A stretch of DNA of 64,000 nt from Sulfitobacter sp. SK011 (GCF_003352065.1 NZ_CP025803.1:1178001-1242000), one strand, 5' to 3'; shown: positions 26,483 to 36,245, counted from the first letter of the stretch. The notes: generated by a model not told the origin, from the sequence alone. A program made the numbers and translations.

Positions 26483-27490
26483 ATGGATCCACCAACCGGA
26501 CCTGACGCAGACGCAAATTTGGCGAAAATTCGATTGGTAAAAAGATGGGAACTATTCTTGGCACCTGATTTTATCATCGGAGGGGCCCCGAAATGCGGTA
26601 CAACTTCTCTGCATCAAATGCTGGACCAGCATCCGGACATCTGGATCGCCAGAAACGAATTGTACTTTTTTGACATGGATGACCCGATCGCGCATGGCGA
26701 CTTTCTTGAGGTCCACGGAAATGATTTGTCATGGCGCGATCCCGAAGATCCGACATTTCAGGATTGGTACCGAAGCCGGTTTGCAGAAGCACCGAACGGA
26801 AGTTTGATCGGCGAGGATACAACGACCTATCTGATGTCCGATGTTGCGGCCCACCGCATCAAGGCGGCGGATCAGAACGTAAAGATAATCTTTATGCTGC
26901 GCGATCCGGTAAAGCGTGCTTTTTCGCAATATTGGCATCTTTTGCGCAGTGGGCGTACGCATTTGTCATTCGAAAGGGCGCTGAGCCAGGAGCCGTCTAT
27001 TATCCTTGGATCAACCTATGCGCCTGCCTTGCGGGAATTCCGCGACGCGCTTGGTGCGGCGCGTGTTCACGTCGTCTTGTTTGAGGAATTCAAAACAAAC
27101 CAGCAAGAGGTGATGGACGGCGTGACGGACTTTCTCGGGCTCGCGCCCGTTTCGGTTGGGGCCATCGATACATGGCACAACAAAACAAAGTATCCCGCAA
27201 AGATGAAAACGCTACTGCGCCTGAATCGTGTGGGGCGACTTCTGGTCAGATACCGGTACAAACGACACTTTGGCGGGGACGTACGGCTTTGGTCGCGGAT
27301 TGCGCATAAGGCGTACCAGCACTGGTTCCGCTTCGTGGCGCGCCGCATTTTGACCCAGGATCATCCGCCATCCGAAATGCAGGCAAGAACACGCGCATAC
27401 CTGACCCGACATCTTTCGGACCGCAATGCCGGGCTTTCGGCGCTGCTGGGGCAAGATTTGAGCCAGCACTGGCCGGGTTTTTCGCAATGA
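26483..27490 (+). CDS. Sulfotransferase, PAPS-dependent (Sulfotransfer_1 type)
   Basis: Cytoplasmic enzyme of 335 residues expected to move sulfate from PAPS to a sugar. The 5'-phosphosulfate loop is GGAPKCGTTSLHQML (around residue 34). The 3'-phosphate motif is IIFMLRDPVKRAFSQYWHLL (around residue 135). GEDTTTYL resembles the heparan/polysaccharide sulfotransferase subgroup. The start is set at the ATG 26483, which agrees with the promoter just upstream; the open frame extends to 26360 but that part overlaps the hairpins and looks non-coding. It is the first gene of the exopolysaccharide region, so the acceptor is probably the polymer or its lipid-linked unit. Confidence 0.88.
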   Translation: MDPPTGPDADANLAKIRLVKRWELFLAPDFIIGGAPKCGTTSLHQMLDQHPDIWIARNELYFFDMDDPIAHGDFLEVHGNDLSWRDPEDPTFQDWYRSRFAEAPNGSLIGEDTTTYLMSDVAAHRIKAADQNVKIIFMLRDPVKRAFSQYWHLLRSGRTHLSFERALSQEPSIILGSTYAPALREFRDALGAARVHVVLFEEFKTNQQEVMDGVTDFLGLAPVSVGAIDTWHNKTKYPAKMKTLLRLNRVGRLLVRYRYKRHFGGDVRLWSRIAHKAYQHWFRFVARRILTQDHPPSEMQARTRAYLTRHLSDRNAGLSALLGQDLSQHWPGFSQ

Positions 27491-27662
27491 CGCATGGGGT
27501 CGGAAATTCAGCTTGGCTGGGCGCTGCCCATGCGACGGATGGTCCGCCTGTGCTGCCTCGGCGAATTGCCGCGTAGGTGTTGCTTGCTGTTTGTCTGATA
27601 CCCCGCGCGGACATAGTTTCGCTGAGGGCAAAGTGCCTCTGTAGAACAGGACCATACGCGAT

Positions 27663-28445
27663 ATGAAAAGCCATTCAGCACACCTATTCTTGATGACACT
27701 CGCCCTTGCCGTGTCGCTGACCGGGCCGTCACATGCGCAGGCCGGGTCGTCGTTCTTTGAGCCGTTTGACCGCTTGTCCAAAACCAGATGGTTCACATCG
27801 AGCGGTTGGGCCAATGGCAAGCACCAGAGCTGTTTATGGCACAAGGATCGCGTAGAGATTGCGAACGGAAAGCTTCTTTTGTCGCTCACCGCCGATGCCA
27901 AGGAAGATCGGTCTTTTAGCTGCGGTGAGATACAGACGAAGGCGCGCTATGGATACGGAACATACGAGGCACGCATGAAAGTGCCCTTTGCCAGTGGGAT
28001 GAACGCGAACCTGTTCACCTTCATTGGCGCACCGCAGGATCGCCCGCATAACGAGATCGATTTTGAGTTTATCGCGCCGCAAGGCCCGAAACTTCAGACC
28101 AATTTTCACACGGCAAAGAATGGCGAGAACACGGAATTCCTGGCAATGCAGAACGATGGCGAGTTTCGCAATTACGCCTTCATCTGGGAACCGGACCGCA
28201 TTCGCTGGTTCATTGATGGAAAGTTGATCCGCGACGTGCGCGCGGGCACGCTGCCCAATGAGCCGCAAAAGATCTACCTCAGTTTATGGTCGACCGACAC
28301 ACTTGTCGATTGGATGGGATCGTTCGATCACGGATCAGCGCCGCAGACCCTTGCGGTGGACTGGCTGGCCTACACCGAACAGGGCGCTGAATGTGGGTTT
28401 GAGCAATCGGTGCTGTGTCTGGACGGGGTCGATGTGGCGCAATGA
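27663..28445 (+). CDS. Glycoside hydrolase family 16 endo-beta-glucanase, ExoK-like
   Basis: Secreted enzyme of 260 residues with a signal peptide (LMTLALAVSLTGPSHAQ). The GH16 catalytic motif is E131-I-D133-F-E135 in HNEIDFEFI: nucleophile E131, helper D133 and acid/base E135. CGEIQTKARYGYGTYEARMK and the C-terminal IYLSLWSTD-x-DW region also fit. ExoK of Sinorhizobium cleaves nascent succinoglycan, and location inside the EPS cluster suggests the same trimming role here. Cysteines in HQSCLWH, FSCGE and the C-terminal ECGFEQSVLC could form disulfides. Confidence 0.92.
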   Translation: MKSHSAHLFLMTLALAVSLTGPSHAQAGSSFFEPFDRLSKTRWFTSSGWANGKHQSCLWHKDRVEIANGKLLLSLTADAKEDRSFSCGEIQTKARYGYGTYEARMKVPFASGMNANLFTFIGAPQDRPHNEIDFEFIAPQGPKLQTNFHTAKNGENTEFLAMQNDGEFRNYAFIWEPDRIRWFIDGKLIRDVRAGTLPNEPQKIYLSLWSTDTLVDWMGSFDHGSAPQTLAVDWLAYTEQGAECGFEQSVLCLDGVDVAQ

Positions 28446-28815
28446 CGGCTGTGAATATCAATGGGGCATCGGCGCAGACCGCGCCGGATTGGGGCGTAAG
28501 AGGCTTTCGGCCGGATGAGTGCCGCCGGTCGCGCCGCTGTTCCAAATTTTTGATGAACGGGTTGTCGAGGGCGCAATTTCGCCTACTGATTGAACATCGC
28601 AAAAGGCCGCAGCTTCCAAATCGCTGGTTCTTCTTGTTTTTACTGGTTAAACTGAGGGTACTTGAAAGATATGGCAGAGCCAGCCGAGGCCGACCATCCA
28701 GCAGCGCAAAAAGCGTAGGATGTGCTGCATTTGCTGTCAGTAGGCAGCCGATGTGGACCCGAGGCATCTGGATCTGGCAGCCTTTGAAGACAGCAGGGTA
28801 TGGACTGTAGATCAG
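28446..28815. other. 370-bp leader stretch before the polymerase gene
   Basis: No supported gene. Frames here give arginine-rich, unstructured peptides. It probably contains the leader of the polymerase gene. The open frame of that gene extends back to a GTG at 28753, so part of this stretch could be coding if that start is used. Confidence 0.4.
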
Positions 28816-30117
28816 ATGAACATGCGTCAGGCCACGATTGTCGATCCAAATCAGAACACGGCATACACCGTGCCAGCAATTGCGCTTTCCATGGTCGTCT
28901 TTGCCTATTCGGTCAATTTTGGCCCGCTTTCAATTCTGGCCCTCTATGCCTGCTGGTTGTTGCCTTTTGTGATCGCACCACGCGTGCTGATCGGCAGGTT
29001 TGGGCCGGTCCTGCTGCTTTTGACGGTGCCGTTCTTCTTTGCGCTGTCGCTGTTGTGGAGTGATGTGCCTGCCACCACGCTGCGTTCCGCGATCCAATAC
29101 GGTATCACATTCTTTGCCGGGCTGGTTGCTGCGCGGATCACATCCATGGCGAACCTTGCGCTTGGCGGCACAATTGGCGGGCTTCTTGTGCTGCTCTATT
29201 CGGCGGTGAACGGGGGGTATTCCTACGACTATATCGACGGTGATTTTGCCTTTAACGGCGCATTCTCGTCGAAGAACCAGCTGGGTTATTTTGCGACGCT
29301 GTCGATCCTGTTCTCCTTGTCACTGGTCTGGATCTTCCAAAGCCAAAGGGCGTTGCAACCCTTGGCCTTCCTCACTGCCGGGGCTGGCCTGATCATGTTG
29401 TGGATGTCAGATTCTGCGACTTCGCTGCTGTCTGCATTTGCAGCCTTCGCCGCGATCATGTTCATGGGCGTGGTGCTGATGCTGGCACCGTGGCTTCGGC
29501 GGGCCGCTGTTTTTCTGGTGCTGATGGGCAGTGTTGCGATGGGATTTGCCAGCTATCGCTTGGGCGCATTCGACGCGGTGCTCGCCGCTTTTGGCAAGGA
29601 TTCAAGCCTGACGGGCCGCACCTATCTGTGGAGCGAGGCGCTTGAGTTCGGCGAGCAGCAGCCGGTTCTGGGTCTTGGATACAACGCCTTCTGGAGCCAC
29701 GGACGCCCCGCAGCAGAGCTGCTTTGGGAAGAGTTCTATATCACAGCCCGGACCGGTTTTCATTTTCACAACCTGCTTATCGAAACCTATGTTGGGACCG
29801 GGCTGATCGGATTGGCGCTGGTCGGGGGGCTTTGTCTGTTGTTGTTCGTCATGCCGCTGAGCGCGGCGCTGGGGCGCGGCAGGGCTGGATCGCTGATCTT
29901 GCTGTCAGGGCTGGCGATCCTGTTTCTTGTAAGGTCCGCAGCGGAAGTTGATTTCATCACGCCGCACACGGCCGGCACATTCCTGGTGGCCTTCGTGCTT
30001 TTGCGGCTGTTTGACCACAATCACAACCACAGCGTTCGTCACGTGACGGATATGTCCAGGCCCATGCGGCGGCTTCGGCATCCGTCACTGGGCACCCTGA
30101 GCGGGGTCGTACAATGA
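28816..30117 (+). CDS. O-antigen ligase/Wzy-type polysaccharide polymerase (ExoQ-like)
   Basis: Integral membrane protein of about 433 residues with 10-12 hydrophobic helices. The Wzy_C (O-antigen ligase) signature region is GRTYLWSEALEFGEQQPVLGLGY-like, and the large periplasmic loop ends ITARTGFHFHNLLIETYVGTG, with the HN pair typical of ExoQ and related polymerases. It would join lipid-linked repeat units in the periplasm. Start codon uncertain: ATG 28816, ATG 28822 or GTG 28753. It precedes the Wzz-like gene by 28 bp. Confidence 0.88.
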   Translation: MNMRQATIVDPNQNTAYTVPAIALSMVVFAYSVNFGPLSILALYACWLLPFVIAPRVLIGRFGPVLLLLTVPFFFALSLLWSDVPATTLRSAIQYGITFFAGLVAARITSMANLALGGTIGGLLVLLYSAVNGGYSYDYIDGDFAFNGAFSSKNQLGYFATLSILFSLSLVWIFQSQRALQPLAFLTAGAGLIMLWMSDSATSLLSAFAAFAAIMFMGVVLMLAPWLRRAAVFLVLMGSVAMGFASYRLGAFDAVLAAFGKDSSLTGRTYLWSEALEFGEQQPVLGLGYNAFWSHGRPAAELLWEEFYITARTGFHFHNLLIETYVGTGLIGLALVGGLCLLLFVMPLSAALGRGRAGSLILLSGLAILFLVRSAAEVDFITPHTAGTFLVAFVLLRLFDHNHNHSVRHVTDMSRPMRRLRHPSLGTLSGVVQ

Positions 30118-30145
30118 CCACCGGCAAGCTTACGGAGTTTTTGCA

Positions 30146-32356
30146 ATGACAAGACCGGTTCAGGAACGGCGCATTACATGGACGAAGGACAACGTGCATC
30201 CCCTCGGTGGGTACCGCGATGAACTGCGGGTGGACGTGGGCAGCATGGTGCGCGCCATGCGGCGGCAGTTCCGTCTGGTGATGATCTTTGCAGCGATCGG
30301 TCTGGTGATTGCGGTTCTGATGATACTAGGTTCCGTACCTCGGTACACAGCCGCTGAAACGGTGCTGCTGGACGAACAGCGCGCAGATTTGCTTAACGAA
30401 GTGTCGCCCCTGCCAAATGCCGTGCGTTCCGATACTGCTGTCCAGAGCGAGATTGAGATCATCAGATCACGTGCGCTTGCCTATCAGGTTGTCGATCTGC
30501 TGAACCTTGATGAGGATGCTGACTTTCTGTCGCCCCCGGTGGGTGCCACGCAACAGGTAATCGGTGCGGTTTCGTCGCTGACCGACCCGCTGGCGCGGCT
30601 TTTGACACCTGCGCCACCGGTGTCGGAAACGCCTGCCGACGGGGACAATGCTGAGAACGCGGTGCCGATGCTGGGCTCTGATCTGGAGGTTACTGACCGG
30701 GACCGCGCAGCCCAGATTTTGCGTGATCGTTTGAATGTCTCGCGTCTGGGCCGCAGTCTTGTCATCGAAATCAAATTTTCAGATTTTGAACCAAGGCGGG
30801 CGGCCCTCATCGCGCGCGGCTATGGATCGGCTTACGAGAGCTTTCAGCTTGGCACCACGAATGAGATCGCTGCCAAGGCCGAAGACTGGCTTCGCGAGCG
30901 TCTTGACGTGCTGGAACAGAAAAGCACCGAAGCGGCGTCGGCCGTTTATGAGTTTCGCGCCGCCAACAATCTGGTGCAGGTGCGCGGGAACCTGTTGACC
31001 GAACAACAGCAATCGGAACTGGCCAGTAAGTTGATGACCGCAGCTGCCGATGCCGCCGAAGCCGAAGCGCGGCTTGAAAGCGTGGAGTCGCTGCTGGCCC
31101 GTTCCAAAGACGGAGAAGAGATTATCGTGGTGCCGGTCGTTGGCGGGCAAATCGGGGCAGACACCGACGCGCTGCGCCGCGATTATCTGGATGCGCGCCT
31201 GCGCTATCGCCGTCTGGTCGATCAGTTTGGAGCAGAGCATCCGCAGGCCCAACAACTCAGCGGCAGCATGGCGTTGCTCAAGGAAGCCATCGAGGTTGAG
31301 CTGGAACAGGCAACCGAAGCGTCGCGCGTGGCTTACAACATTTCGCGCAGCCGAGAAGAGTCACTGCGCACCGATCTTCAGGCAATCACCGGTACATCCG
31401 ACGAAAACCTTGCCCTGCGTGGCAGGTTGCAACAGCTTGAGGCAATTTCGGAAACCTATGCTCAGGTCTATCGCGACTACCTCGCCCGGCTTGAGGTAAC
31501 GATGCAGCAGCAAGGGTTCCCGATCGCTGCGATCAAGATCATCTCACCCGCAGAAGTCCCAAAAAGTGCGTCCAGCCCGCGCAAAAAGGCGATGCTTCTT
31601 GCGGGCCTATTGCTGGGCGGCATGCTGGGTGTTTTGATCGGAACGGCACGGGAATTGCTGCCGAAACCGGTCCGCAGGATGTCCACCTTGCGGCAGGAGG
31701 TTGGCATAAACTGTGCTGGGCTGTTGCCGGGTGAAAAGAGCCGTGACGACGCGGCGTGGAAGCCCACGCGTCTGCGCACCATCGAACGGCTGGCACAGGC
31801 ATGCGAAGCAAACCGCCAGAAGCCCGGTGGCTTGCTGGTCGCAGTCGCGCCACTGTCACCGGGTTTGGAAGATCACCATGCTTTGCCTACAGCACTGGCT
31901 GCGCACCTGTCCCAGAACGGTGCCCGGCGCGTATTGCTTATTCATGAAGAGAAGTTGCCGCCGGAGGCCATCCCCGGGCCGAACGCGAAGGGTCCGGAAA
32001 CCGTACTCCTGCAGAAAGTACTGGAAAGCTGGTCCGAGCAAGCGGGCACAGAGACCAGCGATGTCGACTTGAACATGATGGCCAAATTTCTGCGCGATGA
32101 ATTCAGCTTTGTCCTGGTCGCCCTGCGGCCTCTTAGTCTGGCAGATCGGTCAGACCCCCATTCATGGAGCTATGACAGCACAATACTGCGCGTGCCCTGG
32201 GGGCAGGTATTGCCGGGTTTCGTCACAGATGCGCTGATGGATCACCCTAGGTTCCACAGCTGTCTCGCGACCACGGTTCTTGAAGATGCAGAGCTGGCGA
32301 CAGCGCGGCGGTACATCAGCGCTGGGAGTTACGAAGAGCTTGAGATCAATGCATAA
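30146..32356 (+). CDS. Wzz/GNVR polysaccharide co-polymerase (ExoP-like) with degenerate kinase domain
   Basis: A 736-residue inner-membrane protein that sets chain length and couples polymerisation to export. Order: cytoplasmic N-terminus, TM1 (LVMIFAAIGLVIAVLMI, residues about 44-62), periplasmic Wzz/GNVR region with long coiled coils (about 225-450), TM2 (LLAGLLLGGMLGVLIG, about 484-500), and a C-terminal domain laid out like a BY-kinase. In that domain the Walker A expected after the first strand is replaced by SPGLEDHHALPT (about residue 565), and the Walker A' aspartates by LLIHEEK (about 596). No tyrosine cluster is present at the C-terminus. The domain is therefore probably a pseudokinase. 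ACGGAG precedes the ATG. Confidence 0.9.
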   Translation: MTRPVQERRITWTKDNVHPLGGYRDELRVDVGSMVRAMRRQFRLVMIFAAIGLVIAVLMILGSVPRYTAAETVLLDEQRADLLNEVSPLPNAVRSDTAVQSEIEIIRSRALAYQVVDLLNLDEDADFLSPPVGATQQVIGAVSSLTDPLARLLTPAPPVSETPADGDNAENAVPMLGSDLEVTDRDRAAQILRDRLNVSRLGRSLVIEIKFSDFEPRRAALIARGYGSAYESFQLGTTNEIAAKAEDWLRERLDVLEQKSTEAASAVYEFRAANNLVQVRGNLLTEQQQSELASKLMTAAADAAEAEARLESVESLLARSKDGEEIIVVPVVGGQIGADTDALRRDYLDARLRYRRLVDQFGAEHPQAQQLSGSMALLKEAIEVELEQATEASRVAYNISRSREESLRTDLQAITGTSDENLALRGRLQQLEAISETYAQVYRDYLARLEVTMQQQGFPIAAIKIISPAEVPKSASSPRKKAMLLAGLLLGGMLGVLIGTARELLPKPVRRMSTLRQEVGINCAGLLPGEKSRDDAAWKPTRLRTIERLAQACEANRQKPGGLLVAVAPLSPGLEDHHALPTALAAHLSQNGARRVLLIHEEKLPPEAIPGPNAKGPETVLLQKVLESWSEQAGTETSDVDLNMMAKFLRDEFSFVLVALRPLSLADRSDPHSWSYDSTILRVPWGQVLPGFVTDALMDHPRFHSCLATTVLEDAELATARRYISAGSYEELEINA

Positions 32357-33761
32357 GGCCCGGTTAACAGCGCACTTGTCAAAGATGGCTACAGGCCTGG
32401 GCGTTGTGTTGGCGCTTGGCTTGCATCCGGTCTTTTCCACGCAGGCTATTGCGCAGACTTCGACCGAGGCCGGGATTGCTGCCGTTGAGATTCTCGCGCC
32501 ACAGCAGACCATTGATATTCGGGTCGGACGCTGGGATCCCATTCAGGAAACCTATACCGCGTGGGAGGCGGTCGGAGGCGCGTTCCTGATCAGCAGTTCT
32601 GGTACGGTGACGCTGCCCTTGATCGGGAACATGCCCGCCGCGGGCATGGCACCGGATGAACTGGGCGCAGACATAGCGCAGCGCGTGCAGGAGCGCTTGG
32701 GGTTGAATGGCGAAATTCAGGCCATCGTGACCATTACAGATTTTGCACCGATCTATGTGACGGGGGATGTGCGGTCGCCGGGTGCCTATCCCTATGCGCC
32801 ACAAATGACCGTGCTTCAGGCGCTCAGCCTTGCAGGCGGGGTTGACCGGGCCAGCCCGGCATTGGTGCGCGGTGAACGCGGTGCGCTGAACTCTCTTGGC
32901 ACCTACCGCGTGATGGAGCTTGAATTGCTGCGACGTCTTGCAACGCTGGCGCGGTTGGAGGCCGAGGAAGCCGGATTAGAAATGATGCCGCCCAAAGAAC
33001 TTTTGTCTGCACCGCTGGGCGCTGAATTGATCGCGCAGGAGCAGCGGATTTTGCAGTCCCAGAAATCCGCCTTTGCGTCCAGCCTCGCGCAGATAGATGA
33101 GCTTGAAGCCTTGCTGCAGGAACGGATCAATAGCCTGCGGGTGCAGGCCGAACTGCGTCAACAGCAACTCAAATTGCTGGAGGACGAACTGGAAAACGCC
33201 GCCGGCCTTGTGGAACGCGGCCTGACCACCGTTGCGCGTCAGAGCAACCTGCAACGCGACGTCGCGGATCAGCAGGTCCGGCTTCTTGAAGTCGATACGG
33301 CCCGACTGAATGCCGAACAACGTCTCAACGAGACGCGCCGCGACCGATTGAAACTGACGAACGAACGCAGCCGGGAACGGGTGCAGGGGTTGCAGGATCA
33401 ACGCGCCGCGATTGGAGAGTTGCGCATCAGGATGGAAACCGAGGCCGCCCTTTTTGCCGAAGCGATGCGCACCGGAAACGGGTTGGTTGAGCTTTCGGTC
33501 ATGTCGCCGCCCCAGTTGCAGGTCACGAGAACGGGCTCTGAAGGACCAACAACCTTTGCTGTGGGACGGAATGACCTTTTGGAAGGCCGGGATGTCCTTG
33601 AAGTTGTGCTGGATGCTCCCAGTCCCAACGACAGTATTCCGGTGCGCAGACTGTCACCTGCGGAAAGCGGCGTCTTAGAGCAGGGAAGCCTGCCGGGGTC
33701 GTTGTCGGGCGCTGACAAGACGGACCCAGCCGCAGCCACCGCTGATATCCCGCCGACCTGA
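32349..33761 (+). CDS. Polysaccharide export outer-membrane protein, ExoF/Wza-like
   Basis: A 470-residue exported protein overlapping the co-polymerase gene by 8 bp. A signal peptide ends near QAIAQT. The polysaccharide export domain (TIDIRVGRWDPIQ, then GTVTLPLIGNMPAAG) is followed by an SLBB domain at about residue 139 (GDVRSPGAYPYAPQMTVLQAL). A long alpha-helical hairpin (about residues 220-380; many E, Q, R and L heptads) comes next, as in ExoF, and would span or contact the periplasm and the co-polymerase. There is no lipobox cysteine, unlike E. coli Wza. The ATG at 32349 is chosen because longer frames run far into the upstream gene. Confidence 0.9.
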   Translation: MHKARLTAHLSKMATGLGVVLALGLHPVFSTQAIAQTSTEAGIAAVEILAPQQTIDIRVGRWDPIQETYTAWEAVGGAFLISSSGTVTLPLIGNMPAAGMAPDELGADIAQRVQERLGLNGEIQAIVTITDFAPIYVTGDVRSPGAYPYAPQMTVLQALSLAGGVDRASPALVRGERGALNSLGTYRVMELELLRRLATLARLEAEEAGLEMMPPKELLSAPLGAELIAQEQRILQSQKSAFASSLAQIDELEALLQERINSLRVQAELRQQQLKLLEDELENAAGLVERGLTTVARQSNLQRDVADQQVRLLEVDTARLNAEQRLNETRRDRLKLTNERSRERVQGLQDQRAAIGELRIRMETEAALFAEAMRTGNGLVELSVMSPPQLQVTRTGSEGPTTFAVGRNDLLEGRDVLEVVLDAPSPNDSIPVRRLSPAESGVLEQGSLPGSLSGADKTDPAAATADIPPT

Positions 33762-33774
33762 AGACATCAACGGA

Positions 33775-34890
33775 TCAGCTGGATGATGGCGCGACCGGAG
33801 ACCGCAGAATGTCCACAAGGCTGTCGACCTGCCAGTCGGGGACCATTTCTGGCCGTTCAGCATGCGCCAAAGCGGCGCGTGAGGCAGCGGCATATGCCGC
33901 CTCATCCTGCCAGAGCGTCCGCACGGCGCTTGCCCAGGCATCCGCAGAGGCGTCTTTGTCCAACAGCACCCCGCCAGACCCAACCGCCTCCGGCAATCCG
34001 CCGATATTCGAGGCCACCACCGGAATGCCGCTGATCTGTGCTTCGGCAGCGACGCGCCCAAAGGCCTCTTCCCACTGGCTTGGGACCAGAACGAGACGCG
34101 CCTGATCATAGACCGTCCGCATGTCGTTTGTAGAGGGCCGCAAAGTGACGTTTGGCAGCGCGGCAATGCTGGCGATCAGATGCGCATCCTGATCCGGGGA
34201 CAGGTCCCATCCGCGTACGAATACAAAAGGAATGTCAGGGCAAGCCGCGGCAATCTTTAGGGCAATGTCGACACCCTTGTTGGGGTGCGGATTGATGAAT
34301 GTCACATTTTCGCGCGAGGATCTGACACGGTATTTTTCAGCCTCGATCATCGGATGGATCACGTCAGCTGATATGCCGTCGGTCTCGGCGAACTTCCGAG
34401 CCGTGAAATGGGAATTCGCGATGAAACCGGTCTTTGTCAGCCCCACCAGCGATCCACCAAGGTCCTGGGTCTCGACATTGCGCAGATAGATGAAAGTGCG
34501 GGTGACATCGCGGTCGATGGCCTTTGCCAACGGCACCGGAAGGCGGGATTGGAACACAGCAACGTCTGGCTGAAAACCTTGAACGACCCGCGCCGCAACG
34601 GTTTCGGCGAACCAGGCGCGGAAGACGGGGTATCCCAGACTGTCATCGCGTACATATCCGCGCCGTCTAAGCTTGAGCAGAAGCCGCCCGCGTATGCCCA
34701 GCCAGCCTTCACCGGTCAGACCGGCCAGCACCGCGACGGTGTGCCCCCGCGCCCGCAGCCGTTTGGCCAACTCATGGGTGCTGGCCTGCGCGCCCCCGTA
34801 CATCTGCGGCAAATAGGGGTGGGCGCTTCCAAAAAGGATACGCATCTTCCGGTCTGGGTTGGGGGTGGGCGTGTCTGTCGCCGAATTCAT
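33775..34890 (-). CDS. Glycosyltransferase family 4 (GT-B)
   Basis: A 371-residue GT-B glycosyltransferase. The N-terminal domain begins MRILFGSAHPYLPQMYGGAQ after a short lead. The donor-binding domain has VLVPSQWEEAFGRVAAEAQISGIPVVAS, with the E-x7-E-type motif of the GT4 family. It is clearly paralogous to the GT4 gene at 45231-46319 (shared YLRNVE, FIANS-FTA, ACPDIPF-FV, PSQWEEA-GRVA-EA). Its sugar is unknown. The gene is transcribed against exoF, ending 14 bp from it, and diverges from exoY. Confidence 0.9.
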   Translation of the reverse strand: MNSATDTPTPNPDRKMRILFGSAHPYLPQMYGGAQASTHELAKRLRARGHTVAVLAGLTGEGWLGIRGRLLLKLRRRGYVRDDSLGYPVFRAWFAETVAARVVQGFQPDVAVFQSRLPVPLAKAIDRDVTRTFIYLRNVETQDLGGSLVGLTKTGFIANSHFTARKFAETDGISADVIHPMIEAEKYRVRSSRENVTFINPHPNKGVDIALKIAAACPDIPFVFVRGWDLSPDQDAHLIASIAALPNVTLRPSTNDMRTVYDQARLVLVPSQWEEAFGRVAAEAQISGIPVVASNIGGLPEAVGSGGVLLDKDASADAWASAVRTLWQDEAAYAAASRAALAHAERPEMVPDWQVDSLVDILRSPVAPSSS

Positions 34891-35468
34891 AATCTACCGT
34901 TCATAAAAAAGGTTTCGTGGCCAGGGTCAGACCCAGCGTTCTGCGGACCCGTCCCGTCGCACGTCTGCAATGAGCCGTTGCCAAGACCACCGCACGTCGT
35001 GCTGCGCGATGACAAAACCGTAGGATCAAAAAATTTTGCGGATGGTTAATGCTGATCAGCGACAGACACCTTTCTTGAACGGACGCGAATCACCGACAGC
35101 GTCAATCTTACGCCGTCTGAATGCGCTAACAGACTGCGCGAATCTTAAGAACCAATCGGCTGATATGTGCATCAATTGGGTTTGAAAACAAAGAAATGCG
35201 CGGTTTTTGAGCATCGATGTGCGGAATCTAACCGAAAGCCCACCCCCGCATCGGCGGAGCATTGCCTGCCGTAATAATGGCATTTGCATCAGCAGCAATT
35301 GTCGTACCCTTATTACGGGAACTAATTTGCGATGAAACTGGATGGGGGTTCGGGTGCAATCGCGTGGGGCGTTTTAAGCACGCTTCTGCTGCGATGGTCA
35401 TTGCATTTTCGTTGGGTGAGGTCGCGGGTCTGCGATTTCACCTACATGCGAACTGAGGATGGAGTCTG
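34891..35468. other. 578-bp intergenic control region upstream of exoY
   Basis: No supported gene on either strand. This is the divergent leader of the leftward GT4 gene and the rightward exoY. It is notably AT-rich between about 35150 and 35330 and contains the long inverted repeat described separately. Its size suggests regulated expression of exoY, the entry step of the pathway. Confidence 0.5.
35269..35318. promoter_or_regulatory. Long inverted repeat upstream of exoY
   Basis: Arms CCGTAATAATGG (35269-35280) and CCCTTATTACGG (35307-35318) are complementary at 11 of 12 positions, with a 26-bp spacer. The outer nine base pairs are perfect. It lies about 150 bp before the exoY start in an otherwise empty leader, so it could be a dyad operator for a regulator bound at two half-sites, or a large RNA hairpin. 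Confidence 0.45.
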
Positions 35469-36185
35469 ATGAAAACGATACAAACAGAACCCCCCCACGC
35501 CAAGGGCACACTGGCGTCCATTGCCCGCCCGCGGCATCTTGTTTGGGCCAATCCCAGACATGCAGGTGCCCCTCTGGGCGGTTGGACCAAACGAAGTCTG
35601 GACTTTGCGGTCGCACTGATCATGCTTGTGGTCTTTTCACCGCTCATCCTGGGGCTAGCGCTTTTGGTCTATCTGACGTCACCGGGTTCGATTTTTTACC
35701 GTCATCGCCGTGTGGGATATCTAAACCGTTCGTTTTTCTGCTTGAAGTTGCGGACCATGGTGATGAACAGCGAAGAAGTCCTGCAAAGGCATTTGCAGAG
35801 ATTCCCGGAAGCCCAAAGGGAATGGGAAGAAACCTTTAAACTGCGCGAAGATCCTCGGGTCACGCCGATTGGTCACGTCCTTCGCAAATTCAGTCTTGAT
35901 GAATTGCCGCAACTCATCAACGTCCTGCGGGGTGATATGAGCCTTGTCGGTCCACGTCCCGTGCCCAATGAAGAATTGCAGCGCTATGGCCGGTCAAGCC
36001 GGTTCTATGTCAGGGCACGGCCCGGCATTACCGGATTGTGGCAGGTAAGCGGTCGCAACAACACGACCTACAACCGCCGCATTGCATATGATCGGGCGTA
36101 TGTCACACGGTTCAGCACAGCCGCTGATATCGCCATTCTGGCGCAAACTCTTCCGGCGGCGATGCGCTCTGACGAAACCTCTTAA
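35469..36185 (+). CDS. exoY: Undecaprenyl-phosphate sugar phosphotransferase (ExoY-like priming enzyme)
   Basis: Initiates repeat-unit synthesis by moving a hexose-1-phosphate from a UDP-sugar to undecaprenyl phosphate at the inner membrane. It has 238 residues, the short ExoY form without the extra N-terminal membrane helices of WbaP. One membrane segment ([20 protein letters not shown]) is followed by the catalytic domain with [46 protein letters not shown] (given in two pieces: [12 protein letters not shown] and [10 protein letters not shown]) and [13 protein letters not shown]. All are canonical. Galactose is the substrate of Sinorhizobium ExoY; here it is inferred. GGAG precedes the ATG. 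Confidence 0.94.
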   Translation: MKTIQTEPPHAKGTLASIARPRHLVWANPRHAGAPLGGWTKRSLDFAVALIMLVVFSPLILGLALLVYLTSPGSIFYRHRRVGYLNRSFFCLKLRTMVMNSEEVLQRHLQRFPEAQREWEETFKLREDPRVTPIGHVLRKFSLDELPQLINVLRGDMSLVGPRPVPNEELQRYGRSSRFYVRARPGITGLWQVSGRNNTTYNRRIAYDRAYVTRFSTAADIAILAQTLPAAMRSDETS

Positions 36186-36245
36186 TCCAACTAAAACCTG
36201 CACCGCACGTCCGTGCGGTATTTGCAAACGCCGCGAGGCACTTGA

